A DNA stretch of 64,000 bases from Poriferisphaera corsica (GTDB taxonomy: Bacteria; Planctomycetota; Phycisphaerae; Phycisphaerales; Phycisphaeraceae). The stretch lies in the NCBI RefSeq assembly GCF_007747445.1, contig NZ_CP036425.1, forward strand, positions 2,092,175 through 2,156,174, read 5' to 3'. This document shows, in pieces, positions 27,032 to 33,883 of this stretch (the first letter of the stretch is position 1; each line of letters opens with the position of its first letter). A program made the position numbers and the translations under genes. The notes under the pieces were generated by a model. It ran no database searches. It was not told the DNA's origin and saw only the letters and a list, made by a program, of their open reading frames with translations.

Positions 27032-27541
27032 TCAAATCTCCGTTTTTGTTGTTGGAGGTGGTGAGTGAATCAGTTTTTTGTTGTCGAACATGCCCCATAG
27101 GTAGAACGCTGTTATCAATCCGATTGGAATCCCAAGCCACCACACCTCTTGAATCAATTTGGGCATCACCATCAGCACCATCCCGCTCAAGATCATCGCC
27201 GCCGACGCCATCCCCGGTATTAGCGGGAATTGGCTTCTCATGATCAGCGATCCCACCCCCAACAAGATCAGGCCCGCTCCCACCCACGGCACAAACCACA
27301 GGTGTTTCATCGCGGTATCCTCCTTCCGTGGCGGGGATGCGTGTAATGTGATTTCCCCCGCTTCGCTCATGTGGGCTGTTGCGGGGGCTTTCGCTTTTGG
27401 GGGGTTATCTACCATCGCCTCTACAACGCGCCCATCCGGGCGGCTATCACGCAGCCATACGGAGCCGTTGCGATTGGTCGCACAACCCGCCGACATAGCG
27501 AGGCTGATAAACAATAAAAAAAGGCATATGCTTTGTTGCAT
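27032..27541 (-). CDS. Phage lipoprotein with membrane helices
   Basis: 169 residues. The N-terminus is a hydrophobic signal ending at a lipobox-like SAGC (Cys about residue 19), then a soluble part and three hydrophobic helices (about residues 80-150). The start codon lies inside the stem of a terminator hairpin (27516-27546), which is odd for a gene expected to be read from upstream. A role in lysis or superinfection exclusion is possible; neither is shown. Confidence 0.65.
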   Translation of the reverse strand: MQQSICLFLLFISLAMSAGCATNRNGSVWLRDSRPDGRVVEAMVDNPPKAKAPATAHMSEAGEITLHASPPRKEDTAMKHLWFVPWVGAGLILLGVGSLIMRSQFPLIPGMASAAMILSGMVLMVMPKLIQEVWWLGIPIGLITAFYLWGMFDNKKLIHSPPPTTKTEI

Positions 27542-27546
27542 ATGCC
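27516..27546 (-). terminator. Terminator of higBA, overlapping the lipoprotein start
   Basis: Perfect 9-bp stem GGCATATGC/GCATATGCC with a 6-nt loop followed on the minus strand by seven T. It lies 41 bp after the higA stop. The ATG of the next gene (27541) is inside the stem. Confidence 0.8.
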
Positions 27547-27587
27547 CTTAGACGTTGAATTGTAAAAATGCTCTTTATCTACTTCAT

Positions 27588-27905
27588 CTAGGCGGCCTGA
27601 TACGTTTCGATACCGTCCAGCATGTCGCCATTCTCAATCAGAACCAAATCAAACTCATAGCGTGTCTGCAAGTTTGACCAGAATTCAGGCTCCATATTGA
27701 AAAACTTTCCGAGCCGCAAAGCAGTATCCGCTGTTATTGAAGTCCTGCCCAAACAGATATTTGAAATCCTCGTTTGCGGAACGCCAATAGATTTAGCAAG
27801 TCGATACATACTAATTCCCATTGGGTCTAAAAATTCTGATTTCAGAATTTCACCCGGATGAATCAGCAAACTCGGATCTTTTTGTTTTTTCTTTTTCTTT
27901 GCCAT
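27588..27905 (-). CDS. higA: HigA-type antitoxin, helix-turn-helix
   Basis: 105 residues. After a Lys-rich start comes the HigA signature 'IHPGEILKSEFLDPMGISMYRLAKSIGVPQTRISNICLGRTSITADTALRL' (broken here by family strands), an XRE-type helix-turn-helix. It neutralises HigB and represses the pair. The gene follows higB by 15 bp, the toxin-first order typical of higBA. Confidence 0.92.
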   Translation of the reverse strand: MAKKKKKQKDPSLLIHPGEILKSEFLDPMGISMYRLAKSIGVPQTRISNICLGRTSITADTALRLGKFFNMEPEFWSNLQTRYEFDLVLIENGDMLDGIETYQAA

Positions 27906-27920
27906 AATCCACCTTCATAC

Positions 27921-28199
27921 TTAATGGTAATCGACGATTTCGACGTTGTAGGCGTGACCGTCACGCCAAACAAAACATACACGCCATTGCCTGTTAATTC
28001 TGATGCTGTGTTGACCCTTACGATCACCTTTAAGGGCTTCCAAACAATTCTTTGGAGGGATACGCAATGAATCAAGCTTACTCGCCGCATCAATGGCCAT
28101 CAGCTTCATACGGGCTTGCTTGCGGATTGAACCGAATCGCTTTGATTTATCAAGCTCGAAAAGCTGTTGTGTGTGTTTGCATGAGTAAGTCTTAATCAT
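27921..28199 (-). CDS. higB: HigB-type toxin, RelE/ParE-superfamily mRNA endonuclease
   Basis: 92 residues with the HigB pattern: 'SIRKQARMKLMAIDAASKLDSLRIPP', 'LKGDRKGQHSIRINRQWRVCF' and the C-terminal 'VEIVDYH'. These toxins cut mRNA on the ribosome. I use the ATG at 28199; a GTG at 28205 would add two residues. In a prophage this may stabilise the element or act against other phages (inference). Confidence 0.92.
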   Translation of the reverse strand: MIKTYSCKHTQQLFELDKSKRFGSIRKQARMKLMAIDAASKLDSLRIPPKNCLEALKGDRKGQHSIRINRQWRVCFVWRDGHAYNVEIVDYH

Positions 28200-28226
28200 G
28201 AACACAATAGTAACGTATCAAAGTAC

Positions 28227-28241
28227 TAACGTCAAACGTTA
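28227..28241. promoter_or_regulatory. Candidate HigA operator upstream of higB
   Basis: Inverted repeat TAACGT-CAA-ACGTTA in the AT-rich spacer before higB, with another TAACGT at 28211. Location fits autoregulation of the pair. Confidence 0.5.
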
Positions 28242-28271
28242 TTATCAAGTTTTGATGGAAAATATAGAAAT

Positions 28272-28297
28272 AAAAAACCGGCATCAATTGACGCCGG
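28272..28297 (-). terminator. Terminator after the TM2-like gene
   Basis: A 10-pair stem with one mismatch (CCGGC…GCCGG arms) followed by six T on the minus strand, 38 bp beyond the stop of the membrane protein gene. It separates that gene from higBA. Confidence 0.8.
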
Positions 28298-28334
28298 CGT
28301 AATCTATTAAATCAATCACGTACCTCGAATTAGC

Positions 28335-28586
28335 TTATTTGCTCGCCTTCGATGCTCCGACGATACAGCAAATGTGCAAAATGACTCCCGGCACGATCAG
28401 GCAAACGTAGCCAATCGCAACCACAAAAAACCAAACTATGCCGTTTAAGATTTGGCCTTTGCATAGTTGACCCAAACCCGGAAAAAAGAAACTAAGAATT
28501 GCCGCTACGCCGGGGCTGATACCTGACTGTCCTTGTTGCACATAAACTACCTGCGGCTGCTGCTGTTGTTGTGTTTGCTCGCTCAT
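28335..28586 (-). CDS. Small two-helix membrane protein, TM2-like
   Basis: 83 residues: a Gln-rich N-terminus (EQTQQQQQPQVVYVQQG), then 'ISPGVAAILSFFFPGLGQL' and a second hydrophobic segment 'GIVWFFVVAIGYVCLIVPG'. Short proteins with this Gly-Leu-Gly-Gln turn occur across bacteria with unknown function. GAGAGG precedes the ATG. A lysogenic-conversion membrane protein is possible. Confidence 0.7.
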   Translation of the reverse strand: MSEQTQQQQQPQVVYVQQGQSGISPGVAAILSFFFPGLGQLCKGQILNGIVWFFVVAIGYVCLIVPGVILHICCIVGASKASK

Positions 28587-28609
28587 TATTACCTCTCAGT
28601 TAATATGTT

Positions 28610-29554
28610 TTATTCGATCATATCTAGAAAATCAGATTCACTAACAATTTCAATTGAACCGCCTGCATCATTAAGCTGAGCGGCTTTTGACAATTTCCCC
28701 GTCGTTTTTCCCGATTCTTCGTAAGCTTCGTAAACTTCATCCCCAACCACGACAATATCAGTTTTCTTCGAGACAGATCCAATAACTCTACCACCCTGAA
28801 TTTCTACTATTTCCGTAGCTTCCGACCTGTTCAAAAACATCAATTCACCTGTAAATACAAATTTTTTACCATCAAATCGCCCATCAGGTGCAGCTACATC
28901 AACCGCATCGCCTTCACCAGTATCAAAGTCAATATGGCTCACTCCCAATTCGTTGGTTGAGATTTCAAGACATACCGCATTTGTGGAATTTTTCTGTGAC
29001 ATACCAAATTCTGCGAACTCTTTAATATGTCCTTCAAGCTGTTTCGGCCCTGCCAAACGGAATAGACGCATGGCTAACTCCGCGCAAGTGATCGCATCAG
29101 ACAGAGCGTCATGATGTTTTAGGTTTAAACCGAATACTTTTGCAAGTGTGCCTAATTTGTGGTTTCGCAAGCCCGGCAACAGTTTCTTTGCTAGGTTGCA
29201 CGTGCAGCAATATTTTCCTGACAAACAAGACAAGTCCCCGTTATAAATATTATTCTGCAAAACGCTTATATCGAATGCGGCATTATGCGCGACTACAAGT
29301 CCGTCAGCACAAATCTGATGCACCTTCGGCCAGATTTCCTCAAACGATGGAGCATCAGCCACGTCTTCAGCTGTAATGCCGTGTATACGAATAAACTCAG
29401 GTAGAAAATTCAAAGATGGGGGACGTATCAGCGAAGAGTATTTTTTAGCAATCTTTCCATTCTCTACGATAGCAATACCAACAGCGCAAGCACTGTTCCG
29501 ACCACGATTCGCTGTTTCGAAATCGATAGCTGCGAAGTTATTTATCATTGTCAT
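28610..29554 (-). CDS. DnaQ-family 3'-5' exonuclease fused to a BRCT domain
   Basis: 314 residues. The DEDDh exonuclease occupies about residues 1-165, with Exo I 'AAIDFETAN', Exo II 'VVAHNAAFDISVLQNN' and Exo III 'HHDALSDAITCAELA'. A BRCT domain follows at about 225-314 (FDGKKFVFTGEL… GGRVIGSVSKKTDIVVVG). The same combination is found in stand-alone epsilon-like proteins. It lies between the repressor and the late genes and may be a lysogenic accessory gene. Confidence 0.9.
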   Translation of the reverse strand: MTMINNFAAIDFETANRGRNSACAVGIAIVENGKIAKKYSSLIRPPSLNFLPEFIRIHGITAEDVADAPSFEEIWPKVHQICADGLVVAHNAAFDISVLQNNIYNGDLSCLSGKYCCTCNLAKKLLPGLRNHKLGTLAKVFGLNLKHHDALSDAITCAELAMRLFRLAGPKQLEGHIKEFAEFGMSQKNSTNAVCLEISTNELGVSHIDFDTGEGDAVDVAAPDGRFDGKKFVFTGELMFLNRSEATEIVEIQGGRVIGSVSKKTDIVVVGDEVYEAYEESGKTTGKLSKAAQLNDAGGSIEIVSESDFLDMIE

Positions 29555-29895
29555 TCAACCTGATTTATTGGCGTGTCATTTTAGTCAGTTAAGAAATGAT
29601 AATGGACTGCGTGAACTTGCGGAAGTGGTATATACAAGAATGACAACATTATGACATATCAGGCTAAACTATTCTTGCCTGTCGCAAATGATATGTTATA
29701 TTTGGTAAATGTTAGGGGTTCTGTTTGGGTCAGGAGGGCTTGTGTATTCGGCGGTGCTACAAGGACGGGGCACATTTCTTAAAACCAATATTACATAACA
29801 AAACAGCCACTTAATTCGGTTCTACGCTATTTCTGCGCTCATATTTTCGGAGGTGCATGATGAAGGTTGCCGTACGCGCTAAAACGGGCTTGGGG
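29555..29895. other. Gene-free spacer between exonuclease and repressor
   Basis: 341 bp. The only structure I see is a pair of perfect complements ACATATCA (29654-29661) and TGATATGT (29689-29696) with inner AGGC/GCCT arms, able to form a bulged hairpin. The promoter of the leftward exonuclease gene should be here; I could not choose a convincing -35/-10 pair. Confidence 0.5.
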
Positions 29896-30105
29896 TTATT
29901 TCTTTTTCAGCTTTCCAGCTTTGAGGGTTCTTCCAAATACATTCAAGAGGGATTCGAGGTTTTCAGAGCCGAGATCAGAGGTTCCATCAAAAAAGTTATA
30001 AAGCGTCTTTTTTGTAACTTTGCCCGCAGCCGCTACCTGCTCCATCGTCATAGACGAATCATTGCAGCATTTTCTGAGTGTTTTCCTGATTTCATCAATA
30101 GGCAT
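29896..30105 (-). CDS. Small XRE-type repressor candidate
   Basis: 69 residues from the ATG at 30105 (GGAG 8 bases upstream). The middle 'SMTMEQVAAAGKVTKKTLYNFFDG' is a helix-turn-helix of the Cro/CI type, followed by 'SENLESLLNVFG'. There is no C-terminal cleavage domain, so induction would not follow the lambda CI self-cleavage route. It is divergent from the rightward early genes, as expected for the lysogeny repressor. Confidence 0.75.
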   Translation of the reverse strand: MPIDEIRKTLRKCCNDSSMTMEQVAAAGKVTKKTLYNFFDGTSDLGSENLESLLNVFGRTLKAGKLKKK

Positions 30106-30123
30106 TTCATTCTCTCCAAAAAG

Positions 30124-30179
30124 TTGACGATTATATACTTGACTATCGACAGTATAATATATTACACTCAAGTGGACAA
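30124..30179. promoter_or_regulatory. Divergent promoter/operator of the immunity region
   Basis: On the minus strand TTGTCC (30174-30179) and TATACT (30151-30156) are 17 bp apart and would drive the repressor. On the plus strand TTGACT starts at 30139 but has no good partner at 17 bp. A near-palindrome ACTATCGACAGT (10 of 12) covers the overlap and could be the operator. Confidence 0.5.
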
Positions 30180-30186
30180 TAAAAAT

Positions 30187-30217
30187 CCCTCAAAGGTGTT
30201 GGTATCACCGATGAGGG
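30187..30217 (+). promoter_or_regulatory. Leader hairpin before the first early gene
   Basis: CCCTCA and TGAGGG enclose GGTG and CACC with a 7-nt loop: a two-part stem 38 bp upstream of the ATG at 30255. No T run follows it. Possible mRNA leader control or operator. Confidence 0.4.
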
Positions 30218-30254
30218 GACAGTCTCACACTCATCTTGGAAGGAGGATGTGAGC

Positions 30255-30668
30255 ATGCCTAACCCAATTATACATGATGAGGGCGGCGGGGGGCAGCAGG
30301 ATCACACTTCACTATTGCGTGGTTATTCGACCGCCTCGGTTGAAGAATACCGTGGTGTACGCATTCTGATCCCTGACGATTTTAGAACGGACTGTATGGA
30401 TAAAGGTGATACCGAAATCACCCTTACAATCAAACTGCCTAAATCGACCCTAAAACAAAGAAATCTCAGTGATACGCAAATCGCAATCCTTGATGCGGTC
30501 GAGAACAGCAAAAAGGGTGAGCTACCAGCCAAAGAAATCGCCCGCATATCTGGCTATTCGTACGGCAGTGTCAGAAACGAACTCACAAAAGAGGGTGTTT
30601 TACTGTCATATTCATATCTGACAAAGCACAAAGATGAAGATGGAACTGTAATGTTTACAGTGATTTAG
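30255..30668 (+). CDS. Winged-helix early regulator candidate
   Basis: 137 residues from the ATG with AAGGAGG about 8 bases upstream; a GTG at 30249 is too close to that site. The C-terminal half 'LSDTQIAILDAVENSKKGELPAKEIARISGYSYGSVRNEL' reads as a winged helix with a recognition helix near SYGSVRNEL. First rightward gene, divergent from the repressor: a Cro-like role is inferred. Confidence 0.65.
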   Translation: MPNPIIHDEGGGGQQDHTSLLRGYSTASVEEYRGVRILIPDDFRTDCMDKGDTEITLTIKLPKSTLKQRNLSDTQIAILDAVENSKKGELPAKEIARISGYSYGSVRNELTKEGVLLSYSYLTKHKDEDGTVMFTVI

Positions 30669-30711
30669 ACCACTGTCATATGATTTATGACAGTGCATAT
30701 GACAGTGGTCT
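30667..30711. repeat. 16-bp inverted repeat with three TGACAGTG copies
   Basis: Arms 30667-30682 and 30696-30711 are perfect complements (core CCACTGTCATATG) with a 13-nt loop. The octamer TGACAGTG occurs at 30688 and 30700 and inverted at 30671. It begins at the stop codon of the regulator gene. Candidate operator array or a factor-dependent attenuator; there is no T run. Confidence 0.6.
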
Positions 30712-31215
30712 CGAAATTTTAGATTACATTTACACCCATGAAATCACACGCCCCACAAAACAAGATCCTGAATGGCGAACGCTGCGGCTCACATTGGCGT
30801 GTGATTAGCTGCGGCGCCAACGCCACAAGCGGCGGGGACTCTCCCACCACTCTCCTCCCGTCTCCGTCGCTTTCTTTCAACAACACAGTACCGCCTCAGG
30901 TACATGCCAGCCTCGCCACCGATCGTATCGACGGCGGGGTATTTTGCCCCCGGAAGCCATCGCCGTTTATCAACATGGGCGGCGGTGGTTTTTACTTTGC
31001 AATTTCTCGGTCACTGATGCGGCCGCTTGTCGCCCAATGCCTAATCGTGTTGCGCGGCTTTCGTTCTCAGGTTGATCCGGCTTGTTGCCGGGCTTACCAC
31101 GGTTACATGATGGCGGCGTAGCCATCGACCAATACCTTCGCTGTCTGCGAAAGTCGGCACGAAGGTTTACACCAAACGTTAGATCAAATGAAGCGCAATG
31201 CGTGAAGGTTATCTA
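30712..31215 (+). other. 504-bp region of doubtful coding content
   Basis: A plus-strand frame 30738-31121 could give 127 residues (starting MKSHAPQNKILNGERCG) but has no ribosome binding site and an unusual composition (Pro, Ser, Gly, Cys). An inverted repeat ACCTTCG/CGAAGGT lies at about 31131-31164. It may hold an untranslated RNA or control region between the regulator and replication genes. I do not recognise it. Confidence 0.3.
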
Positions 31216-31548
31216 ATGCAATCAACAGTCAAACAACCAATCTCACGCCAAGACTTGAAGAATGACATCGTTGTGTCAGTTGCTAGAGAAATGCGTTTGC
31301 GTCCACATCTTTTCGCGCTTAGCAACGCAAATATTCAGCTACTGGCAAAGGGGCGGCAGGCGATCGCCATCATCATGCGGCGCCGCATCACCGGCATCAC
31401 CCAAACCGAAATAGGCGAGTGCTTGGGCGGCTACAAACAGCGGCGCGTGAGCAAATGGATTGAGGATGGGAAGGATAACCCGGAAGTGATGGAGATTGTG
31501 GAAAACGCAGCGAATTTTAAAAACGCTGATTTTGGAACAGGGATGTAA
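31216..31548 (+). CDS. Stand-alone DnaA domain IV-like DNA-binding protein (first copy)
   Basis: 110 residues from the ATG at 31216 (GAAGG 7 bases upstream). It follows the layout of the DnaA box-binding domain: 'IVVSVAREMRLRPHLFAL', then 'GRQAIAIIMRRRITGITQTEIGECLGG', then 'YKQRRVSKWI' where DnaA has the RDHTTV signature. The ATPase domain of DnaA is absent. Its stop overlaps the next start (TAATG). Confidence 0.7.
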   Translation: MQSTVKQPISRQDLKNDIVVSVAREMRLRPHLFALSNANIQLLAKGRQAIAIIMRRRITGITQTEIGECLGGYKQRRVSKWIEDGKDNPEVMEIVENAANFKNADFGTGM

Positions 31549-32396
31549 TGAGCTGGATACAGGTAAAACTTAAACCAGATAGCCCCAAAGTGAAGCTTGT
31601 TGCTGCATTGGTTGGGGAAGATAGATGGACTGTTTACGGCAAGTTAATTGGGTGGTTTCATTATGTCGATGCGAATTTTTGCAGCGAGGAAACCATTCTT
31701 GACCGTGACCTGTTCAACTTACAGCTTGAATCACCAGTGGATGCAAAGGCTGATTATTTCACCGCTATGTCAGATCCAAGAGTGAACTGGATACGCGAGA
31801 GCGAGGATGGGCAGATATGTGTTGTTGATTATGAAGGCAATTTCAGCACATCAGCAAAGCGCAGGCTGAAGGATTCAAAGCGTAAAGCAGATCAATCCGC
31901 AAAGGTTCGGAAGAATTTCCGCAAAGGTGCGGAAAAAGTTCCGCAGTCGTGCGGAAAAAACGCGGAGCTACATAAGAGAAGAGAAGAGAAGAATAAACAT
32001 CATGATGATTGTGATTCAAAATTGCTGCTTTCGGAGATGGGTATCGACAAGCAAGCATTCAACGTCATCGACTTCTCGAAGGTTGATACTGATCGAATCA
32101 ACAGGCTATGGGCCACGAAGGGCAAGCCAAAGAAACCGCAAGGTTATCTCGTCAACGCGCTGAAGGACGACCACGTACCTGAGAGACAACCACATCCCAA
32201 GGAAATTTTAGAACTTTGTAAAAGCGGTTATGTGACAGCTATCGCATTGCCTACGGAAACCATTGCCTGTCGAGATCGGAAGATTCTGTACAACGAGCAT
32301 GGCATTACGGTTGATGGGGTAGGTGTACCCAAAGAAACGTTCGGCGAAGCAAAATTTGTTTATCGAAGTGACTCTGAGGAGGTGCTAAATGCGTAG
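31548..32396 (+). CDS. Phage replication initiator/replisome organiser-like protein
   Basis: 282 residues. The N-terminus (MSWIQVKLKPDSPKVKLVAALV…YGKLIGWFHYVDANF) resembles the winged-helix front of phage O-like initiators. A Lys/Arg-rich linker (about residues 105-150) carries the iterons at DNA level. The C-terminal part begins near 'LSEMGIDKQAF' and I do not recognise it. Flanked by overlapping DnaA domain IV-like genes on both sides, it is the centre of the replication module. Confidence 0.65.
   Translation: MSWIQVKLKPDSPKVKLVAALVGEDRWTVYGKLIGWFHYVDANFCSEETILDRDLFNLQLESPVDAKADYFTAMSDPRVNWIRESEDGQICVVDYEGNFSTSAKRRLKDSKRKADQSAKVRKNFRKGAEKVPQSCGKNAELHKRREEKNKHHDDCDSKLLLSEMGIDKQAFNVIDFSKVDTDRINRLWATKGKPKKPQGYLVNALKDDHVPERQPHPKEILELCKSGYVTAIALPTETIACRDRKILYNEHGITVDGVGVPKETFGEAKFVYRSDSEEVLNA
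31895..31956. repeat. Three 22-bp-period iterons, probable phage replication origin
   Basis: Inverted-repeat units start at 31895, 31917 and 31939, exactly 22 bp (two helical turns) apart. The units are ATCCGCA-AAGG-TTCGGAA, TTCCGCA-AAGG-TGCGGAA and TTCCGCA-GTCG-TGCGGAA. The period is not a codon multiple, so protein repetition does not explain it. A purine-rich GAGAA run and AT-rich sequence follow at 31975-32000. Confidence 0.75.
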
Positions 32397-32742
32397 ACGA
32401 CTTCTGACTTCTGGTGATGTGTTAGACGTGGCTGGCAGGTTTAGCCGGTACAGCGTTGAGGAAATCATTAGCAATGATCGTCGTTTAGAGCCACGGAGGA
32501 TACGTCACGCTTGTGCGCACATCATGAGGGAGCGTTGTGGGATGACTTTGCAAGAGATTGCGACCTCACTAGGTCGTAAGAAACACAATGCCGCACTCAA
32601 CATGATACGCCGAGCAACAGAAGATTTTGATGTTCAATGTTATGTCAGGGAATTCGAGTCAGAACTCAGAAATATTAACGCCGTCTGGTGGAGCCAGACA
32701 AAAGAAACACATCGGAGATGTGAAGATGAACACACTGTTTGA
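32389..32742 (+). CDS. Stand-alone DnaA domain IV-like DNA-binding protein (second copy)
   Basis: 117 residues. Clearer match to the DnaA C-terminal domain than the first copy: 'VLDVAGRFSRYSVEEIISNDR', 'RIRHACAHIMRERCGMTLQEIATSLG', 'RKKHNAALNMIRRA'. The central His and following Ala-Leu align with the HTTV part of DnaA. No ATPase. It overlaps the initiator gene by 8 bp and the next gene by 17 bp. Confidence 0.8.
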   Translation: MRRRLLTSGDVLDVAGRFSRYSVEEIISNDRRLEPRRIRHACAHIMRERCGMTLQEIATSLGRKKHNAALNMIRRATEDFDVQCYVREFESELRNINAVWWSQTKETHRRCEDEHTV

Positions 32743-33115
32743 CAACGTACCCGACGAGCTACAGGAAAAGCCGTCGATACTTGCCGCAACAACACGGCCG
32801 CCAGTAGCGAGGCAGAACCAGCGAGCAGGATTACGCAAGGCGAATAAAGAGCCATGCGTCCGCGCACACGTCGCCTCTGAGTTGCTGAAGGCGGGGCCGG
32901 TACGTGTTTTAGATGGAACGGTTGTAGGCGGCGCCACGATCCAAGAATTGCGGCTCCTCGTCACCGAACGGCGGGACAAAGAAACGAAGGAAACCACGAT
33001 CACGCAACCGCTCAAAGATTTACGGGAGTCGGGACATGTGATTGATTCGGGGTATTCGCGGGTTGGTAATTCGGGCGTCATGAACACTGTGTGGGCGCAT
33101 CGAGCAGCAAAATAA
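32726..33115 (+). CDS. Phage early protein with possible winged helix, unknown
   Basis: 129 residues from the ATG at 32726; upstream in-frame codons run inside the DnaA-like gene and are not needed. A basic segment (ARQNQRAGLRKANK) precedes a helical part 'ATIQELRLLVTERRDKETKET' and 'QPLKDLRESGHVIDSGY', typical of a small winged helix. Function unknown. Confidence 0.65.
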   Translation: MNTLFDNVPDELQEKPSILAATTRPPVARQNQRAGLRKANKEPCVRAHVASELLKAGPVRVLDGTVVGGATIQELRLLVTERRDKETKETTITQPLKDLRESGHVIDSGYSRVGNSGVMNTVWAHRAAK

Positions 33116-33148
33116 TAGACGAATTATCGAAGATAACGGTACAGATAA

Positions 33149-33883
33149 ATGACACATGAAGAATTAGTAGAAGCTTGCCGCCGTATCGCGCTCGATCATG
33201 GGTGCTTGGAGCCGATCTTAGACCCCAGACGCCGCAACGGAAACGGCGAACACCCCGACGCGTTCGCAGTTTACGAAAAATATCATGAGTGCGCGTATCA
33301 AGTCGATAGTGGCCCATCGATCACAACCTACCCCGGTATGTCGCTGTGCCTTGAGTGCAAAGCAACGCTTGCAGATTTGCGTAAAGATCGCGAAAAGCCG
33401 TGGCGAAGTCAGGAGTATGCGGTCGGTGACGTGCGGTTGTATGTCGCGGAAGAGGGCGGTGAGATTGAATCACGCCACATCAAAGATGAGTGGGGGTGGG
33501 GTTTGGTGTTAGTACGTCCCGATGGATCGCATTATCTAGCGGTGCATCCGAGATTGATGAAGCATGCACGACAGATAGAAATGCAGATTCTCGGCTTGTG
33601 GGCGCATCAGACCATGATTGCCGGGAGAGAAGCTAACGCCGGCACATCCAGTCATAAGAGCGAACGCAGACGAAACACACAGCAGCAAAGTGAACGCGAG
33701 GCGATCTTGCATCACTTGCAGGAATACGGCGATGCAACAGCCAAAGAACTAAACAAGGCTATTGGGTTTGGGATCAAATCGACGCGATACAAAGCGATAC
33801 ATGACCACCTCGAAAAGCTTGGAATTAAGCCAGTACCGAACACATCTCCAACGCTTTACGCATACGGAGATCAGAAGACATGA
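33149..33883 (+). CDS. Phage early protein with Cys motif and C-terminal winged helix
   Basis: 244 residues. The first half has a Cys pair in 'SLCLECKATLADL' and possibly a Cys at residue 19. The last 70 residues, after a Gln-rich linker, read as a winged helix (SEREAILHHLQEYGDATAKELNKAIG). DNA-binding is inferred; no family recognised. Confidence 0.65.
   Translation: MTHEELVEACRRIALDHGCLEPILDPRRRNGNGEHPDAFAVYEKYHECAYQVDSGPSITTYPGMSLCLECKATLADLRKDREKPWRSQEYAVGDVRLYVAEEGGEIESRHIKDEWGWGLVLVRPDGSHYLAVHPRLMKHARQIEMQILGLWAHQTMIAGREANAGTSSHKSERRRNTQQQSEREAILHHLQEYGDATAKELNKAIGFGIKSTRYKAIHDHLEKLGIKPVPNTSPTLYAYGDQKT

Noticed and set aside
29857-30252. A plus-strand frame of 131 codons with a good GGAGG before its ATG, antisense to the repressor
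   Set aside because: It is almost fully complementary to the helix-turn-helix gene, which has clear family sequence and its own ribosome binding site; the translated sequence shows no domain.
30738-31121. 127-residue protein as a confident gene
   Set aside because: No ribosome binding site, unusual composition and no domain; kept only as a doubtful region.
31975-31993. GAGAA repeat run as a CRISPR or microsatellite-type element
   Set aside because: Only a few short imperfect units inside a Lys/Arg/Glu-rich coding linker; no spacer structure. No CRISPR array was seen anywhere in the window.
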